A DNA stretch of 64,000 nucleotides from CATQHP01 sp965214915. Its GTDB lineage: Bacteria > Acidobacteriota > Terriglobia > Bryobacterales > UBA6623. Below are positions 61,865 to 64,000 of this stretch, in pieces. The stretch lies in assembly GCA_965214915.1 (NCBI GenBank), contig CBDCCP010000001.1:1984001-2048000 (forward strand). Direction: 5' to 3'. Position numbers and translations under genes: made by a program. Numbering within the stretch: the first letter of the stretch is position 1; each line of letters begins with the position of its first letter. Under the pieces are notes generated by a model, which searched no databases, was not told the DNA's origin, and saw only the letters and a program-made list of their open reading frames with translations.

Positions 61865-64000
61865 TCAGTTGCGGTCGGCGGCGACGATCTCGAACTTGCG
61901 ATAGATCACAGGGTGCGTCTCCGAAGCGGAAGGCAGCATCGCGGCCACCGTGTAATTGCCGGGAGCGAGCTCGTCGGTGGCCAAGGCGGCCAAGTAACGG
62001 ATCCTGCCGGATTCAGGCTGAGCAACGGTCTGATGGCCCTTGGCGGGCAGACGCTCGACCCGTTCGCGCTCGTGATAGAGAGCCAGCTTCGGCGCGGGCG
62101 GATCGGCTAGCGAGGGGCCGCCCGGATTGTAAACGTCATAAAGCAGATAGATCGCGTCGCCGGTCCGAAACACCCTCTGCGCAGACGTGTAAAATCGGCT
62201 CCCGGCGACTTCAAGGACATCTTCGAGGGCGTTCTTTACGGCTTTCTTTTCCTTGCTTGCCGCGGTGTCTTCGATGCGCCCCGTAAGCAGCAGTGAGCTG
62301 GCGCCGAGGACGTTGCTAACTTCAGGGATGCGCAAACGGGTCTGAAAACTGCCGAGCGAACCGGAATTGTCATCGCGCACAACCACTTTCCAATCGTAGA
62401 GGCCCGGCTCCAGCGGCATCTGCGAACCGTAATGCAGAAAGGCGACCGGGTCGCTGCTCAGCCGCTCGAACTCCGCGTCGGGCAGAGTCATCCGAAAGCT
62501 CCCCTCGTCGATGAACGGCCGGACGCCCTGCGCGCGTTCGTCCTGACCGGGGTCTGCGCGAGCAACCACCGTCAGCTTCAGCGTACGGCCTTTTTTCGTC
62601 GAGGCGGCGGGAAGATCGCTGGTGTGGAGTCCGACGCTGTAGGCCAAGGTCGGCCTGCCCTTCGAATCGCGGAAATACTCGTATCCGACCTGGATGGGAA
62701 GGTCCGTGTAGGGAGTGTCGAAAAGCAGCGCCTGGTGGATGCGCAGATTCCGTTCGGACTGCGACATGCGCTCGAACGGGCGCTCTTCGTAGTAGCCCCG
62801 CTGATGGCTGACTTTCAACCCCTTGCGTTTGACCTGCACGCGGAGGCGGCGCAGCCGGCCGCGCTGTTCGCTGTCCTCCGGATAGTAGCCGAGCAGGTAG
62901 TAATCGCCGCTCTCCCGGTTCACAACGTCGAAGACCTCTCCGAAATCGTTGCTGTTCAGCACCGCGCGGCCGCCCGTACGGCGCGCCAGCTCGAAGAGGC
63001 CGTCCTGGTTATCCTGGCGCTGCTGCGCCGCGGCGGCGAAACCGTTGTTGAGCGCGTCGCCGAAGAGCGAGTCGAAATTCCCTTTGCTCTCGGCATCGCC
63101 GCCGGGAGGCGCGGCGCTTAAACGGCTGACGTCGGAAACGTAGAAGCGGACCCGCGCCCGCGTCGCTTCGTCTTCGAGGACCTTCATGATGTCGAGATTT
63201 TCTTCGTCCACCGGCAGGCCGGAGGCGAAGAGCACGACGAGTTTTTTGCCGGGGTAGATTTCCAGCGCCCGGATCAGGTCGATGTATTCGTACATCCGCA
63301 GGCGGCGGTAAAACGCCGCGCGGTCACCGATCTCTTCGATCTGCTCATCGAAGTCTTCGTTGGCCTCGGCGAGCAATTGGTCGATCTCTCCGTTGTACTC
63401 GATATCGCGGGCCAAATCGACTGACAGCGTGTCCACGAAGCTGCCGCCGCCGTTCCCGCGTCCGGCGCCGCGGTTGAGCATCTCATCGAGCTCACGGTAC
63501 AGTTCGCTCTTGCGCGAGGTAAAAGCCGAGCCTTCGAGCGAGACGAACACGCCCGGACGCAGGTTTTCGTCGATGAAGTCTTTGACCGCGTTGAAGATTT
63601 GCATGCGGTCTTCGCGGCGGCCGCGCGTGGCGATGTAGATGAAGCTGCTCCGCCGCAAGTCGTCGCGCGCCGCCGCGCGGGGCGTCCCCGGGAGCAAATC
63701 GGGAGAGGCAATTTCCCCCGGCTTGCCCGGCGCGAGCTCGCCCGGCACGAATTCGAAGGTTGCAATCGCCTGCCGCCGGCCGTTCTCGAACAACTCGAAG
63801 TCTTCTTTCGCGAGGCCCGGCGCCGCGCGGCCCTTGCCGTCGGTTACGCGCGCCTCGACTTCCATCAATGCCGTCTCCGCTTCGAAGACAGGCGTCTCCT
63901 GAGCCGGGAGCGCAGGCGCGAAGAGAAGCAGGAGTGCGGCCGCGGCCAAGCGGCTACGAACTGCCGCGCCGCCGCCGCTCGATCGTGTTTTCGAGGTTTC
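61865..64000 (-). CDS. Acidobacterial VWA-type exported protein, start beyond right edge
   Basis: The frame is open to the window edge with no ATG. TTG 63949 is internal to the signal peptide (LAAAALLLLFAPALPA), whose basic n-region lies further upstream. About 710 residues are visible. The order matches the other VWA gene: 'TALMEVEARVTDGKGRAAPG', then 'LAKEDFELFENGRRQAI', then a VWA-like region whose MIDAS is not recognisable ('SSFIYIATRGRRED'). 'GYYPEDSEQRGRLRRLRVQV' is typical of the family end. A further 300-residue beta-rich C-domain is extra. Function is unknown. Confidence 0.8.
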   Translation of the reverse strand, partial: ETSKTRSSGGGAAVRSRLAAAALLLLFAPALPAQETPVFEAETALMEVEARVTDGKGRAAPGLAKEDFELFENGRRQAIATFEFVPGELAPGKPGEIASPDLLPGTPRAAARDDLRRSSFIYIATRGRREDRMQIFNAVKDFIDENLRPGVFVSLEGSAFTSRKSELYRELDEMLNRGAGRGNGGGSFVDTLSVDLARDIEYNGEIDQLLAEANEDFDEQIEEIGDRAAFYRRLRMYEYIDLIRALEIYPGKKLVVLFASGLPVDEENLDIMKVLEDEATRARVRFYVSDVSRLSAAPPGGDAESKGNFDSLFGDALNNGFAAAAQQRQDNQDGLFELARRTGGRAVLNSNDFGEVFDVVNRESGDYYLLGYYPEDSEQRGRLRRLRVQVKRKGLKVSHQRGYYEERPFERMSQSERNLRIHQALLFDTPYTDLPIQVGYEYFRDSKGRPTLAYSVGLHTSDLPAASTKKGRTLKLTVVARADPGQDERAQGVRPFIDEGSFRMTLPDAEFERLSSDPVAFLHYGSQMPLEPGLYDWKVVVRDDNSGSLGSFQTRLRIPEVSNVLGASSLLLTGRIEDTAASKEKKAVKNALEDVLEVAGSRFYTSAQRVFRTGDAIYLLYDVYNPGGPSLADPPAPKLALYHERERVERLPAKGHQTVAQPESGRIRYLAALATDELAPGNYTVAAMLPSASETHPVIYRKFEIVAADRN

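Overview
The window reads as a high-GC chromosome segment from an Acidobacteria-like bacterium. The evidence is gene content, not a database match. There is an Oar-type TonB-dependent receptor with a carboxypeptidase-regulatory N-domain, two proteins of the 'VWFA-related acidobacterial' type, many TPR proteins, TlpA, DUF3604, CE15, tannase, sulfatase and sugar-isomerase-like TIM-barrel genes, and compact housekeeping operons. No rRNA, tRNA, CRISPR array, phage or plasmid-replication gene was seen.

Layout. 1-1.8 kb: 3' end of a secreted beta-helix protein with a strong terminator, then a small membrane protein. 1.8-4.1 kb (minus): greA, a CDP-alcohol phosphatidyltransferase and a TPR-TonB fusion. 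4.3 kb: dusB. 5.3-8.3 kb (minus): a haem/cytochrome c cluster ccsA(hemX)-hemA-hemC, with hemA broken by one extra base in a G run. 8.3-11.5 kb (minus): rpsA, an IHF-beta/HU gene and a HIT gene behind a good sigma70-type promoter and long leader. 11.6-15.4 kb: CE15 esterase and gyrA. 15.5-18.2 kb (minus): a GntP permease and a TauE/SafE permease, both frameshifted, then purE.

18.3-23.4 kb is a patchwork. An SMP-30/gluconolactonase gene is split, with its N-terminus at 18.3 kb and its C-terminus at 23.2 kb. About 4.6 kb lies between: a methyltransferase, a sulfatase stub, a YHYH protein and a metallophosphatase. 23.5-25.8 kb encodes a LysM-rich MltD-type transglycosylase. 25.9-28.2 kb is mobile DNA: a small TA-flanked inverted-repeat element and an IS5-family IS interrupted by a second, intact IS5-group IS with CTAG target duplication.

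28.2-41 kb: zinc-ribbon, glycosidase-like and DUF3604 genes; MaoC; MFS exporter; macrodomain; PfkB kinase; a TlpA-ABC operon; tannase. 41-49 kb: VanZ, TauD-type dioxygenase, TIM-barrel protein, CCA-adding enzyme, and an operon of a very large unknown exported protein with a VWA protein. 49-64 kb: TPR protein, a Cys-less YHS-like protein, thiG, Oar receptor, TPR lipoprotein, sulfatase, serine hydrolase, TIM-barrel isomerase, pepA and a second VWA protein running off the right edge.

Several genes have a -10-like hexamer 6-7 nt before the start codon, suggesting leaderless mRNAs. Six single-base homopolymer expansions sit between 6.8 and 17.4 kb and a seventh lies at 18.8 kb. They may be assembly errors or real gene decay, and any pseudogene call there depends on resolving this.
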